A DNA stretch of 64,000 bases, from assembly GCA_913061235.1 (NCBI GenBank), contig CAJXTB010000001.1, positions 496,001 through 560,000 on the forward strand, read 5' to 3'. Shown one piece after another: positions 25,939 through 34,215 of the stretch. Source of the DNA: an uncultured Pseudomonadota bacterium (lineage in GTDB: Bacteria; Myxococcota_A; UBA796; GCA-2862545). The notes beneath the pieces are model-generated. The model ran no database searches. It was not told the DNA's origin and worked only from the letters and a program-made list of their open reading frames with translations. A program made the position numbers and the translations under genes. Each line of letters begins with the position of its first letter. Positions within the stretch are counted from its first letter, which is position 1.

Positions 25939-28269
25939 CTACGGTTCGACCACCGTTGGTACGCCATCGCGCACATGAGTTCCCAAGAAATGTGCGGCCT
26001 GTCGTTGGGCAGTTGCGCTGTCGAAGAGCACAAAGTGTGCGTCCGCGTTGCCGACCGCTGCGTACAGCGCGACAACCCCGGTAATCTCACCGCCGAAACG
26101 GTTATCCACCACAGGGGCCGACAGCTCGGTGATTCCCGCGAGGGGTGGGCTCTGCCCCGCGACCTGCTGAACTCGAAGCGCCCGCGCCAATGCCGTCTGT
26201 GACGCATCGACGGCATAGGTATCGCCCACTCCGTACACCTGGAACACGTGACGAGGCTCCCTGTCCAGAACGGACCCGCCGAACTGGTAGGCCGCAAGGT
26301 TGACCGCATCGACGGTATCCAGGTTCGCTTGCCACAGATTGAGGACGGGATGCTCCCGATTCAAGGAGGCATCCGCCAGGGAGACACGCTGGTGAGGCAG
26401 CGGCGAGCGTGGAGAGGTCTGCCCCAGCACCCGTGCCAGCTGAAGTCCTGAGCCCTGAGCAAAGACCGCGGCCTTCACACCGGGTTCCACCGCCAGCGCA
26501 GCCACTCCGACCGAGGCTCCCATGCCGTGACCAACAAAGAAGAGGTTGCTGGTATCAAAACGAACCTCCGCCCCAACCGGCGACACCGCCGAGCTCCAGT
26601 TCCACTCCGAGGCCGCACGAATGACGGCGAGCACATCGGATGCTGCCTGAAGTCGATTTCCGCGCTGTGCGCTGGGGTTGAGCGGGTTGTCGAACAGCAC
26701 CTGAGCGGCGTAGGCATGGGCGTCGAGCTCCAGCCAGGTGGTGTCCCAGACATCAGCATTGTTGCGAGGCCCGTGAAGGGGCGCGTCCCAGGTCAACGTA
26801 GCGATAGGAGTGCGCGTGCCGTCGTCCAACTGTAGCGTCGCCAGCGAGTCGGAGACGCCGTCAACCACGGCACTTTGGTAACTTCCGCCAATGTCATGCG
26901 CGTAGATTGCCAGAGGCCACCCATCCACAGGCATCGGCCCCTCTGGAAGGGTCAGGCTGAACACCACGGTCGCGCTCTGGTTGGGCTCAATCGTGTCCCC
27001 GGAGACATCGATGCCACCGCCGTCGCTCACCGTCTTGTACGGAGCCAATCCCGCCTGAAAAGACGGCAAATCGAGAGTTCCCTGCACCTCGACAACGCCG
27101 TCGCGCACTGTGCATCCGCGACCGTCTGCCGTGCCAAAGGGGCCGGGAGAATCGCCACACACATGTACGTCGAGGGGAACACCAAGGGCAGCGGAGTGCA
27201 CCGCGTCGCGCAGACGCTGCATGTCGCGCACAGGGTCTTGAACGGTGAAGACGGTCGCTGCGACAATCTCGCTGTGGGCAACACCAGTGTCGTCGAGCCA
27301 CTGTCTGAACGGCTGTAGGCTTGTATGTGCGTTCCCAAGAGCATCATCCGACGGTGCATCCGCCGAGAACGCGTCCACAAAGTCAGCGTCCGGCTCAATG
27401 ACGTCTCCGCCCTCTGCGCGTGCGGATGCTCCCACGAATGCCGCATACGTGTGCCCTGGCAGGTATGGACGGCCATCTACCGGGGTTATCGCGATTCGGT
27501 TGTGACAGATATACTGGGACGCGGCTGTAGACGACGCCAAGCCGGTCAGGTGCAGCTCGCCGTACGTCGCGCCCTGCGTCAGATCGATGACGCCGACACT
27601 GCCTTCGCCTGGCAGGCCGCGCTCCAAGGTCTCAAAAGACACGCGGTCCGAAAAGCGGAAGAACACCGCTTGGTTGTTGCCAAAGCCCGACTGCTGACCC
27701 AGCGACGTCATCAGGTCCGCCACGGGGTCGCCAATACGCGGAACCAGCTCACCGGGGGTTGGGTGACGCTGTAGGTTGGGCCTGCCGTCGACAAGGTACG
27801 TGTTGTTCGGAAAAGGCAGCCGGTAGAACTCGGAACGTTGCTCATCCACCTCGTAGAACACACGGAAGGCCCTGTTGTCCGCCGCTGGCTGCTCACACGC
27901 GACACCCGGCCACAGAGGAACCTCAAGACCCGAGCAGATACCCTCACAGAACAACCCCAGCGAGCAGTCATCGACGTCATTGCAGGCGTCACCCCGCGCT
28001 CCCGTGCCGGGGTCGCCGCTGGTAGTGCACACGCCTGTTGACGCGCACACCAAGCCCGTCTCGCAGTAGGAAGTGGACACACATTCGTCGTTCATCTGGG
28101 CGGTTCCTGGCTCACCAAACGACAAACAGGTGCCATTGCCCGCGCACAACAATCCCTGTGAACACTCCGCACTCGCGTCGCAGGCATCCCCGTAGGCCAC
28201 GGTGCCATCTGACGGGTCGCCGTCATTGTTACAGCCGGCGAGCAAGAGCAAGAGGGACAGACTGCGCAT
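25939..28269 (-). CDS. Lipase-like lipoprotein with three Cys-rich modules; nucleophile Ser replaced by Gly
   Basis: A 776-residue lipoprotein (lipobox LLAGC, Cys13) with a strong GGAGGTTG ribosome site. Residues 26-115 hold three short modules with the pattern Cys-x5-Cys-x2-Gly-Leu-x-Cys. A segment with LPFPNNTYL (about 151-159) recalls the N-terminal domain of bacterial extracellular lipases. The C-terminal part has an alpha/beta-hydrolase shape: GHGMG at 580-584, an Asp near 683 and DAHFVLF near 744. In active members the centre of the first motif is Ser (GHSxG); here it is Gly582, encoded by GGC, one base from AGC. It is probably catalytically dead or uses another residue. Divergent from glpK. 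Confidence 0.75.
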   Translation of the reverse strand: MRSLSLLLLLAGCNNDGDPSDGTVAYGDACDASAECSQGLLCAGNGTCLSFGEPGTAQMNDECVSTSYCETGLVCASTGVCTTSGDPGTGARGDACNDVDDCSLGLFCEGICSGLEVPLWPGVACEQPAADNRAFRVFYEVDEQRSEFYRLPFPNNTYLVDGRPNLQRHPTPGELVPRIGDPVADLMTSLGQQSGFGNNQAVFFRFSDRVSFETLERGLPGEGSVGVIDLTQGATYGELHLTGLASSTAASQYICHNRIAITPVDGRPYLPGHTYAAFVGASARAEGGDVIEPDADFVDAFSADAPSDDALGNAHTSLQPFRQWLDDTGVAHSEIVAATVFTVQDPVRDMQRLRDAVHSAALGVPLDVHVCGDSPGPFGTADGRGCTVRDGVVEVQGTLDLPSFQAGLAPYKTVSDGGGIDVSGDTIEPNQSATVVFSLTLPEGPMPVDGWPLAIYAHDIGGSYQSAVVDGVSDSLATLQLDDGTRTPIATLTWDAPLHGPRNNADVWDTTWLELDAHAYAAQVLFDNPLNPSAQRGNRLQAASDVLAVIRAASEWNWSSAVSPVGAEVRFDTSNLFFVGHGMGASVGVAALAVEPGVKAAVFAQGSGLQLARVLGQTSPRSPLPHQRVSLADASLNREHPVLNLWQANLDTVDAVNLAAYQFGGSVLDREPRHVFQVYGVGDTYAVDASQTALARALRVQQVAGQSPPLAGITELSAPVVDNRFGGEITGVVALYAAVGNADAHFVLFDSATAQRQAAHFLGTHVRDGVPTVVEP

Positions 28270-28290
28270 GCAACCTCCGTGTGGACCGCG

Positions 28291-28319
28291 TTGACAGGGG
28301 GCAATGCGCGTCGTAGCAC
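28291..28319 (+). promoter_or_regulatory. Probable sigma-70-type promoter of glpK
   Basis: A perfect TTGACA (28291-28296), a 17-base spacer, and TAGCAC (28314-28319; three of six matches to TATAAT) lie in the 69-base divergent gap. They are followed 20 bases later by the glpK ATG with its GGAGG site at 28329-28333. The -35 is strong and spacing ideal; the -10 is weak, as is common in GC-rich genomes. Confidence 0.5.
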
Positions 28320-28338
28320 ACCCGACCGGAGGACTTGT

Positions 28339-29814
28339 ATGGCGCGCGAATTGGTTCTGGCAATTGACCAAGGTACAACCGGCAGCACAGCGCTGCTCAT
28401 CGACAAAGACATTCGTGTTGTAGCGTCGAAGAACCTTGAGTTTCCCAACCACTACCCTGCTCCCGGTCGGGTGGAACATGACGTCAACGAGATCTGGTCG
28501 TCCATTGGTGCGGCCGTCGGCGGGGCGTTGGCGATGGCCGGTGCGCGCGGCGAAGACATTGTGGCGATTGGCATCACCAACCAGCGCGAGACCTCGCTGT
28601 TTTGGGACCGAAAGACCGGTGAGCCGATTCATCGGGCGCTCGTTTGGCAAGACCGGCGCACGGCAAATCGCTGCGCACAGCTCAAGAATGATGGCTTCGA
28701 GGACAGCGTACGCAAGCAGACCGGACTGGTCCTCGACCCGTACTTCTCAGGCACCAAAGCCGAGTGGTTGCTCGACAATGTAGACGGCGCACGGGCCAAA
28801 GCAGAACGCGGCGAGCTGGCCTTCGGAACCATTGATAGCTGGCTTGCCCACCGCTTGACCGGCGCTCATGTCACAGACGCCTCCAATGCGTCCCGCACCC
28901 TGCTGTACGACCTGAACAAGCGGGCCTGGAGTGACGAACTGTGCGCCCTCCTGCGGGTTCCAAAGGCCACGCTGCCAGAGGTCGTGGACAGCAGCGGCGT
29001 GATCGGCGTGACCAAGAACGTGGGCTTCCTGCCCGACGGTATTCCCGTCGCTGGACTCATTGGCGACCAGCAAGGCGCGCTCTTCGGCCAGGCCTGTTTC
29101 GACATTGGCATGGCCAAGTGCACCTACGGAACCGGTGCCTTCATCCTTCTGAACACCGGTGACACCCCCACTCCCTCGCAGCACGGAATGCTCACGACCG
29201 TGGCCTGGCAGCTGAACGGCAAGACCACCTACGCCCTCGAAGGCAGCGCGTTCATTGCAGGAGCCGCCGTTCAGTGGCTACGCGATGGCCTGGGCATCAT
29301 CCGAAACGCCTCAGACATTGAAGCCCTTGCCGCCAGCGTTCCCGATTCCGGAGGCGTGACCTTCGTTCCTGCACTCGCTGGACTCGGCGCGCCACACTGG
29401 CGCCCAGATGCACGTGGAATCATTCGGGGCATCACGGGTGGGACCACAAAAGCCCACTTGGCGCGCGCCACTCTTGAGGGCATCGCTCTACAGATCGACG
29501 ACATCTTGCACGCCATGACAAGCGACCTCGGTACCTCCTTGACCGAGATGCGCGTAGATGGCGGTGCTGCAAAGAATGACCTGCTGATGTCGCTCCAAGC
29601 AGACCTACTTGGCGTCCCGTGCGTTCGCCCCACTGTGCTGGAGACGACTGGCCTCGGAAGCGCGCTGCTCGCGGGTCTAGCCACCGGCATGTGGTCGAAC
29701 CAGAGCCAAGTCACGGACGCCTGGAGAGAGGAAAAGTCCTTCCGGCCCACCGGAGCTACGACCACCTTGTCCAACTTGCGGCGTCAGTGGCGTGCAGCGG
29801 TGGATAGAGCCTAG
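28339..29814 (+). CDS. glpK: Glycerol kinase
   Basis: Phosphorylates glycerol with ATP to glycerol 3-phosphate in the cytoplasm. It has 491 residues, near the family's usual 500. FGGY-kinase features are clear: DQGTTGSTALL at the N-terminus for phosphate binding, TNQRETSLFWDRKTG, the substrate region WQDRRTA, GDQQGALFGQ, and MAKCTYGTGAF near the middle, then DGGAAKND and TGLGSALLAG in the C-terminal ATP domain. The ATG at 28339 was chosen over an upstream start because the GGAGG site lies seven bases before it and the protein then begins at the conserved strand. No glpF or glpD is adjacent. A small membrane protein follows after five bases. Confidence 0.95.
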   Translation: MARELVLAIDQGTTGSTALLIDKDIRVVASKNLEFPNHYPAPGRVEHDVNEIWSSIGAAVGGALAMAGARGEDIVAIGITNQRETSLFWDRKTGEPIHRALVWQDRRTANRCAQLKNDGFEDSVRKQTGLVLDPYFSGTKAEWLLDNVDGARAKAERGELAFGTIDSWLAHRLTGAHVTDASNASRTLLYDLNKRAWSDELCALLRVPKATLPEVVDSSGVIGVTKNVGFLPDGIPVAGLIGDQQGALFGQACFDIGMAKCTYGTGAFILLNTGDTPTPSQHGMLTTVAWQLNGKTTYALEGSAFIAGAAVQWLRDGLGIIRNASDIEALAASVPDSGGVTFVPALAGLGAPHWRPDARGIIRGITGGTTKAHLARATLEGIALQIDDILHAMTSDLGTSLTEMRVDGGAAKNDLLMSLQADLLGVPCVRPTVLETTGLGSALLAGLATGMWSNQSQVTDAWREEKSFRPTGATTTLSNLRRQWRAAVDRA

Positions 29815-29819
29815 AAACA

Positions 29820-30581
29820 ATGCCCGTTTACCTTGTCGACCTGTTCATGTTCGTCACCCTCTCCGGTGGCTTTCTCTGGCTCACCAACCAGAAGAAGCTC
29901 TCGGGAGGTCTTGCCATGGCAGGGGCCTCAAGCTGGCTCATTGGCGCCTTCTTCGCCCTGGCAGTCATCCGCCTCAACAACGTCTCCGCACAAGACGCTG
30001 GCGGCATCATGGTCTTGGGCCGTGTCTTGCCAACTCTCACAGCCTTCTTCTTCTTATGGTCGCGCCCAGACTGGCTTCCAACGCGCACCATCCGCGGCAT
30101 TAAGTCGCAGTGTGTGTACCGTGAGCCCGGCCCCGTGAGCTCGGAACGCGTGAGTGCCTACTTGGTCGAGCACAAGCTACGCGCCAGCCACGAAGCGCTC
30201 AGCGTGTGGGTCGCGGCCGCAGATGTGTCTCGTGCACGTAAGGTACTGCCGAGCTTCATTGCCTGGACCCGCGTCTTCAACGGGCGAGAAGCCACCCAAG
30301 CGCGATTCGTTGCGGACTGGCTCAAGCGCAATGAGGTCGACGCCCAAGTTCGCGGCGAGATGAAGACCGGAATCATGGGTGGCATTCCGGTCGAAGAGAG
30401 CTTCCCTGATGTCTGGGTTCGCGGCGCGGACAAGACACGCGCCCAGGAACTCATTGCCGAGATGGACGAGAGCATCGAAGGCGAGGCCTGGACATGCCCA
30501 TGGTGCAAAGAGGAGAATGGGTCAGCGTTCGCCGCTTGCTGGAACTGCGAGAAGGCTGGACCGCAAAAACTTTCCAACTAG
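29820..30581 (+). CDS. Membrane protein with DUF2007-like domain and C-terminal zinc ribbon
   Basis: A 253-residue protein with three hydrophobic segments in the first 85 residues (about 4-22, 32-50 and 63-80), then a soluble region. Residues about 115-205 contain two short alpha/beta halves (RARKVLPSFIAW; FPDVWVRGADKTRAQELI) like the DUF2007 putative signal-transducing fold. The tail has a zinc-ribbon pair: Cys226-x2-Cys229 and Cys240-x2-Cys243. It starts five bases after the glpK stop, so co-transcription is likely. Its partner and signal are unknown. A weak hairpin follows it. Confidence 0.6.
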   Translation: MPVYLVDLFMFVTLSGGFLWLTNQKKLSGGLAMAGASSWLIGAFFALAVIRLNNVSAQDAGGIMVLGRVLPTLTAFFFLWSRPDWLPTRTIRGIKSQCVYREPGPVSSERVSAYLVEHKLRASHEALSVWVAAADVSRARKVLPSFIAWTRVFNGREATQARFVADWLKRNEVDAQVRGEMKTGIMGGIPVEESFPDVWVRGADKTRAQELIAEMDESIEGEAWTCPWCKEENGSAFAACWNCEKAGPQKLSN

Positions 30582-30593
30582 GTGTCGTTCAGA

Positions 30594-30608
30594 ACGGGAC
30601 TGACCCGT
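30594..30608 (+). terminator. Weak hairpin between zinc-ribbon protein and DGPF gene
   Basis: ACGGG and CCCGT form a 5-bp stem with a 5-base loop just after the stop of the DUF2007-like gene. No T-run follows. It may be a weak terminator or a chance repeat. Confidence 0.2.
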
Positions 30609-30636
30609 CCTTGGAATGAACCCAACAGGAGAGACC

Positions 30637-30978
30637 ATGCAGTACCTCGTTCTCATTTACTCGGAAGACAGCCCCAACCCCACTCCACCGACCCCCGAAC
30701 AGATGCAGGGGTGGTTCGACTACACCCAGGCACTAAAAGATGCCGGCGTCTACGTTGCCGGTGAAGCGCTTCAGCCAGTCGTTACCGCAACAACAATCCG
30801 CGGCATGGGCAAGGATGCTGTGATGACCGACGGGCCGTTTGCCGAGACGAAAGAGACCCTGGGTGGCTTTTACATGATTGAGTGCGCAGACGCAGACGAA
30901 GCATTGAAGTGGGCCGGCCTGTGTCCAGGGGCTCAGTACGGCTCCATTGAGCTGCGCCCAGTCGTGCGCTTCTCCTAG
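30637..30978 (+). CDS. DGPF/YCII-type protein, partner of ECF sigma factor
   Basis: A 113-residue small alpha/beta protein with the signature TDGPFAETKETLGGFYMIE near its centre, placing it in the YCII-related DGPF group (ferredoxin-like fold). The start at 30637 was taken because AGGAGAG lies directly before it. In many genomes DGPF proteins sit next to, and are targets of, ECF42 sigma factors. Here the sigma gene starts two bases after the stop. The biochemical role of the family is not settled; a stress or detoxification function is often proposed. Confidence 0.85.
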   Translation: MQYLVLIYSEDSPNPTPPTPEQMQGWFDYTQALKDAGVYVAGEALQPVVTATTIRGMGKDAVMTDGPFAETKETLGGFYMIECADADEALKWAGLCPGAQYGSIELRPVVRFS

Positions 30979-30980
30979 CA

Positions 30981-32207
30981 GTGCAGGCTCTCGATGCCGT
31001 CTTTCGCCACTCCCACTCTCGGGTCATGGCGTCGCTGATTCGTGTGTTCGGAGACTGGCAAGTCGCTGAAGACGCGCTGATGGACGCCACCGAGAAGGCA
31101 TTGGTGCGCTGGCCGAAAGATGGCACGCCAGACGACCCCATCGCTTGGCTGCTCACAACCGCACGACGAGCCGGCATTGACCGCATTCGACGTGCCAACA
31201 CCCGCGTGCGAACGGCAGACGCTGTTGGCCTCGACCTCACCTTGCGCGCGGAGGAACGACAGGACGCCCCCGTGCAGCAAGACGACGACACACTGCGCTT
31301 GGTGTTCACCTGCTGCCACCCGGCCCTGTCCCGTGACGCCCAAGTGGCACTCACCTTGCGCACCATTGGCGGACTCACCGCCGAAGAAATCGCCCGCGCC
31401 TTCTTGGTCCCGACAGCAACCATGGCCCAGCGCCTCGTTCGCGCCCGACGGAAAATCCACGGCGCCGGCATCCCCTTTCGCATTCCAGAGGGGGACGAGC
31501 GGGCTGGCCGAATGAACGCGGTTCTGCGCGTCATCTACCTCATCTTCAACGAAGGCTACGCCAGCACTCAGGGCGATTCCTACGTACGCCACGAGCTGTG
31601 CGACGAGGCGCTTCGTCTGTGTGAAGTCCTGTGCACCCTGGTCCCGGACAGTGAATCCCACGGCCTGTGGTCGCTCATGCAGTTTCATCACGCACGTTCC
31701 TCCTCTCGAACCGGTGCGGACGGCGAGCCCATTCTCCTGGCTGACCAAGACCGTTCGCTCTGGGATGCCACTGCCATCGCCCAGGCCCACACCCGATTGA
31801 TGACCGTCCTTCCTCTCGGCCCCGCAGGCCCGTACGTCCTACAGGCGTGCATCGCCGGATGTCACTGCGACGCAGCCAGCTTCCAACACACCGATTGGCG
31901 CCAGATCAGCGGTCTATACCTGGCTCTGCTGCGCCTTCAGCCCACACCGGTCATCCGCATGAACTACGCCGTGGCCGTCGCATTCGACCAAGGCTGGCAG
32001 AGCGGCCTGAGCATCCTCGACGGTCTACACGCAGAGCTGGCGACCTCGCACACCTTCCACACCGCACGCAGTCAGCTACTGGAGCGCTTGGGACGCACGA
32101 ACGACGCGATTACGGCCGTTCAGACCGCGCTGGAGTGTGTAGGCGAATCGGCCGAACAGCGGTGGCTGCACAAGCGCTTGTTGACGCTGACGTCCGCTAC
32201 TGCATGA
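30981..32207 (+). CDS. ECF sigma factor, ECF42 type with C-terminal TPR-like extension
   Basis: Alternative RNA polymerase sigma factor, 408 residues, about double a plain ECF factor. Region 2 is at about residues 1-75 (WQVAEDALMDATEKAL, WLLTTARRAGIDRIRR) and region 4 at about 105-165 (LTAEEIARAFLVPTATMAQRL). Then comes a 230-residue helical extension with FNEGYAST and LCDEALRLCEVL, the TPR-like domain that marks ECF42. No anti-sigma gene is adjacent; in ECF42 the extension itself is reported to control activity. The start is the GTG two bases after the DGPF stop. It probably regulates the DGPF gene and its own transcript. The 3' end overlaps the convergent lipoprotein gene by 11 bases. Confidence 0.9.
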   Translation: MQALDAVFRHSHSRVMASLIRVFGDWQVAEDALMDATEKALVRWPKDGTPDDPIAWLLTTARRAGIDRIRRANTRVRTADAVGLDLTLRAEERQDAPVQQDDDTLRLVFTCCHPALSRDAQVALTLRTIGGLTAEEIARAFLVPTATMAQRLVRARRKIHGAGIPFRIPEGDERAGRMNAVLRVIYLIFNEGYASTQGDSYVRHELCDEALRLCEVLCTLVPDSESHGLWSLMQFHHARSSSRTGADGEPILLADQDRSLWDATAIAQAHTRLMTVLPLGPAGPYVLQACIAGCHCDAASFQHTDWRQISGLYLALLRLQPTPVIRMNYAVAVAFDQGWQSGLSILDGLHAELATSHTFHTARSQLLERLGRTNDAITAVQTALECVGESAEQRWLHKRLLTLTSATA

Positions 32208-34041
32208 ACCAGCGCACGAGCATCGACCGGTTCTGCGTGGCATCTCCAGCGATGAGTCCACTGCAGGTTTCAGGACGCCATGCGACGTCTGAGAAACCCT
32301 GAGAGCCCTGTGCAGACCACGGAGGCTCGCCCCAGTTTGCAATGGGTGCCAGGGCAAAGCGTGAGGAATCGATGGGCGACCAGGGACTGTCGGAGAACGC
32401 GACCATGCCGCGCCCGCCGACGAACATCTTCCACGCACCATCTGGGCTTGTGGTGAAGCGCCGCGGGTGGTTGTACGTGATGTTGCCGAAGTCGTGCTGG
32501 TTGCCGCTGCCCATGTTGAGGCCCTGCCAAGCATAGACATTGCCAGAGCCGTTGATCATCCAAGCCACTTGGTGCTCGTCGGGGTCGAAAATCATCTGAC
32601 CGTGATTACCGAGGCCACCGCGGCTGCTCATGGACCACCGTCCGTTCGCCAGATTGGCGTCATACAGGAGGGTCTGGGTCTGCCGGTTTGCGGTGACCGC
32701 GACGGGCTCACCGAGGTTGAGCCCCCACGAGATGCTCACCGGGCTCCACGCATAGCTCGAGCCATGGGCAATCGCCCCGCCGTAGGACCACGTCCCGTCC
32801 CCAGTGGGTCCGATTTCGAGCTCGTTCATGTACACAATGCCATTGAATGGCGCGTGATTGTCTGCCAAGACCGCCCACACGCCGTCCCACCGCCGGTCCA
32901 TCGCAATGATGCGGGTGGTGGAGACCATGCCCCCCTGAGCAAGCCCGGGGATGGTGATTTCAGTGAGCCCATCGCCGTCTACGTAGCGGTACAGACGCGG
33001 GCTGGGATTGTCTTCATCCGTTCCGCCACCAATCAGAGCGAATCCAGCTGGGTCAAACCGAACCTCAAGCCAGTCTTCTTCTGTGGTCGTGGCGATTTGA
33101 GTCAGCAACGACGTGGCTTCTTCGAACTTCCACAGAGTGTCGTAGTCTTCCAAGATGAGCGCATAGGTGCCATCGGGGGCGTAGACGATTCGATTGAAGT
33201 TGCCGGTGGTGCTCATGGGTAGAACCCGCTCGTATACGCCGATTCCTCCACAGTTCACGCCATAATCAAAGCCACCACCAGGTGTTGTGTCCGGGTCAGG
33301 GTCCTCCGTGTCTGGGTCGGGGTCCACTGTGTCCGAGTCGGGGTCTTCCGTGTCCGGGTCGCTCGTGTCCGGGTCAGACGTGTCCGGGTCCACGCCATCT
33401 TCGGTGACGTTGACGATGACGCTATCCGTCCCACTGTTTTGGTCGCCATCAATGGCGGTCAGTGTCACCAGGTGCTGACCAGCGGACAAGCTGGTTGCAC
33501 CGGAGATACGACCCGCGGAATCCGGCAACCCAAGCGACAAGGTTCCGTCGAGAGAGCTGGTCCACGACACAGACAGTTCGGTTGCCAAGGTCTCGGCATC
33601 CGTCGCCGTCCCCTCAAACAAGATGAGCTCACCCTCTGTAAACGAGGACTGTGCTGTGGGCTCGGTAATCACCACCTCAGGAGGTGAGACCCCAGCTTCG
33701 ACCAATAGGTCAATGGACGTAGACGCCTCATCACCAGAGGTCCGAGCGTCGAGTCGCAGCGTGACCTCACCGGCACCCAGAGCCGTGGTGCACTGAACCA
33801 ATGAATCACTGTCTGGGGTGTCCAGACAGACCGCTTCGTCATTGGCAAACCAGGCAACGTCAATGGCGGACGGTAGGCTCTCGGTGGCGCCCGCAACTCC
33901 ACGAAAGGTGACTGGAACACCGGCAGAAACGGTATCGCCATCTCGGTGCGACAGAATGGCCAGCGTAATCTCGTCGAGGGAGGCCGTGACCGACCGGTCT
34001 GCACAGCCGACGAGAGCAATGACGAGTAGTGAATAGCGCAT
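32197..34041 (-). CDS. Lipoprotein with Ig-like domains, Asp/Thr/Pro linker and propeller-like C-terminus
   Basis: A 614-residue surface lipoprotein. The ATG at 34041 opens a signal peptide ending VIALVGC (Cys13); the upstream in-frame extension is Arg-rich and unlike a signal. Residues about 25-120 and 125-225 look like two Ig-like or cadherin-like beta domains (EPTAQSSFTEGE; LVTLTAIDGDQNSGTDSV). Then comes a low-complexity linker of repeated Asp-Pro-Asp-Thr units (about 228-265), followed by about 340 residues with Trp-, Tyr- and Gly-rich strands that could form a propeller. Function unknown; cell-surface display by the linker is plausible. It ends 11 bases inside the convergent sigma gene. 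Confidence 0.7.
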   Translation of the reverse strand: MRYSLLVIALVGCADRSVTASLDEITLAILSHRDGDTVSAGVPVTFRGVAGATESLPSAIDVAWFANDEAVCLDTPDSDSLVQCTTALGAGEVTLRLDARTSGDEASTSIDLLVEAGVSPPEVVITEPTAQSSFTEGELILFEGTATDAETLATELSVSWTSSLDGTLSLGLPDSAGRISGATSLSAGQHLVTLTAIDGDQNSGTDSVIVNVTEDGVDPDTSDPDTSDPDTEDPDSDTVDPDPDTEDPDPDTTPGGGFDYGVNCGGIGVYERVLPMSTTGNFNRIVYAPDGTYALILEDYDTLWKFEEATSLLTQIATTTEEDWLEVRFDPAGFALIGGGTDEDNPSPRLYRYVDGDGLTEITIPGLAQGGMVSTTRIIAMDRRWDGVWAVLADNHAPFNGIVYMNELEIGPTGDGTWSYGGAIAHGSSYAWSPVSISWGLNLGEPVAVTANRQTQTLLYDANLANGRWSMSSRGGLGNHGQMIFDPDEHQVAWMINGSGNVYAWQGLNMGSGNQHDFGNITYNHPRRFTTSPDGAWKMFVGGRGMVAFSDSPWSPIDSSRFALAPIANWGEPPWSAQGSQGFSDVAWRPETCSGLIAGDATQNRSMLVRWFMQ

Positions 34042-34215
34042 CTGAATCCCCAGGCAGCCCGCTCGATAACACGGGAGTGACGGTGTTCGCAGGCTTAGAC
34101 GTGGTGAACACCCACAGCGGTTCGGCTGACCACGTGTTCCACGGCCAGACGTACGCTCGCTCCTTCGGCTCTGCGACACGACCGAGTCTCGTCTGCGTGT
34201 CATCTGCGAAGGGCC
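34042..34215. other. Intergenic region with three GTGTTC/GAACAC hexamers
   Basis: These 174 bases lie between two minus-strand genes and should hold the promoter of the Ig/propeller lipoprotein. GTGTTC occurs at 34083-34088 and 34133-34138, with its complement GAACAC at 34106-34111, so neighbouring copies are inverted. GGTGTTC and GAACACC form 7-base arms. This may be an operator or chance. No clear -35/-10 pair or terminator was seen. Confidence 0.25.

Noticed and set aside
33280-33400. CRISPR or minisatellite array
   Set aside because: The repeated GTC/GGG-rich units are in frame and encode the Asp-Pro-Asp-Thr linker of the lipoprotein; there are no spacers.
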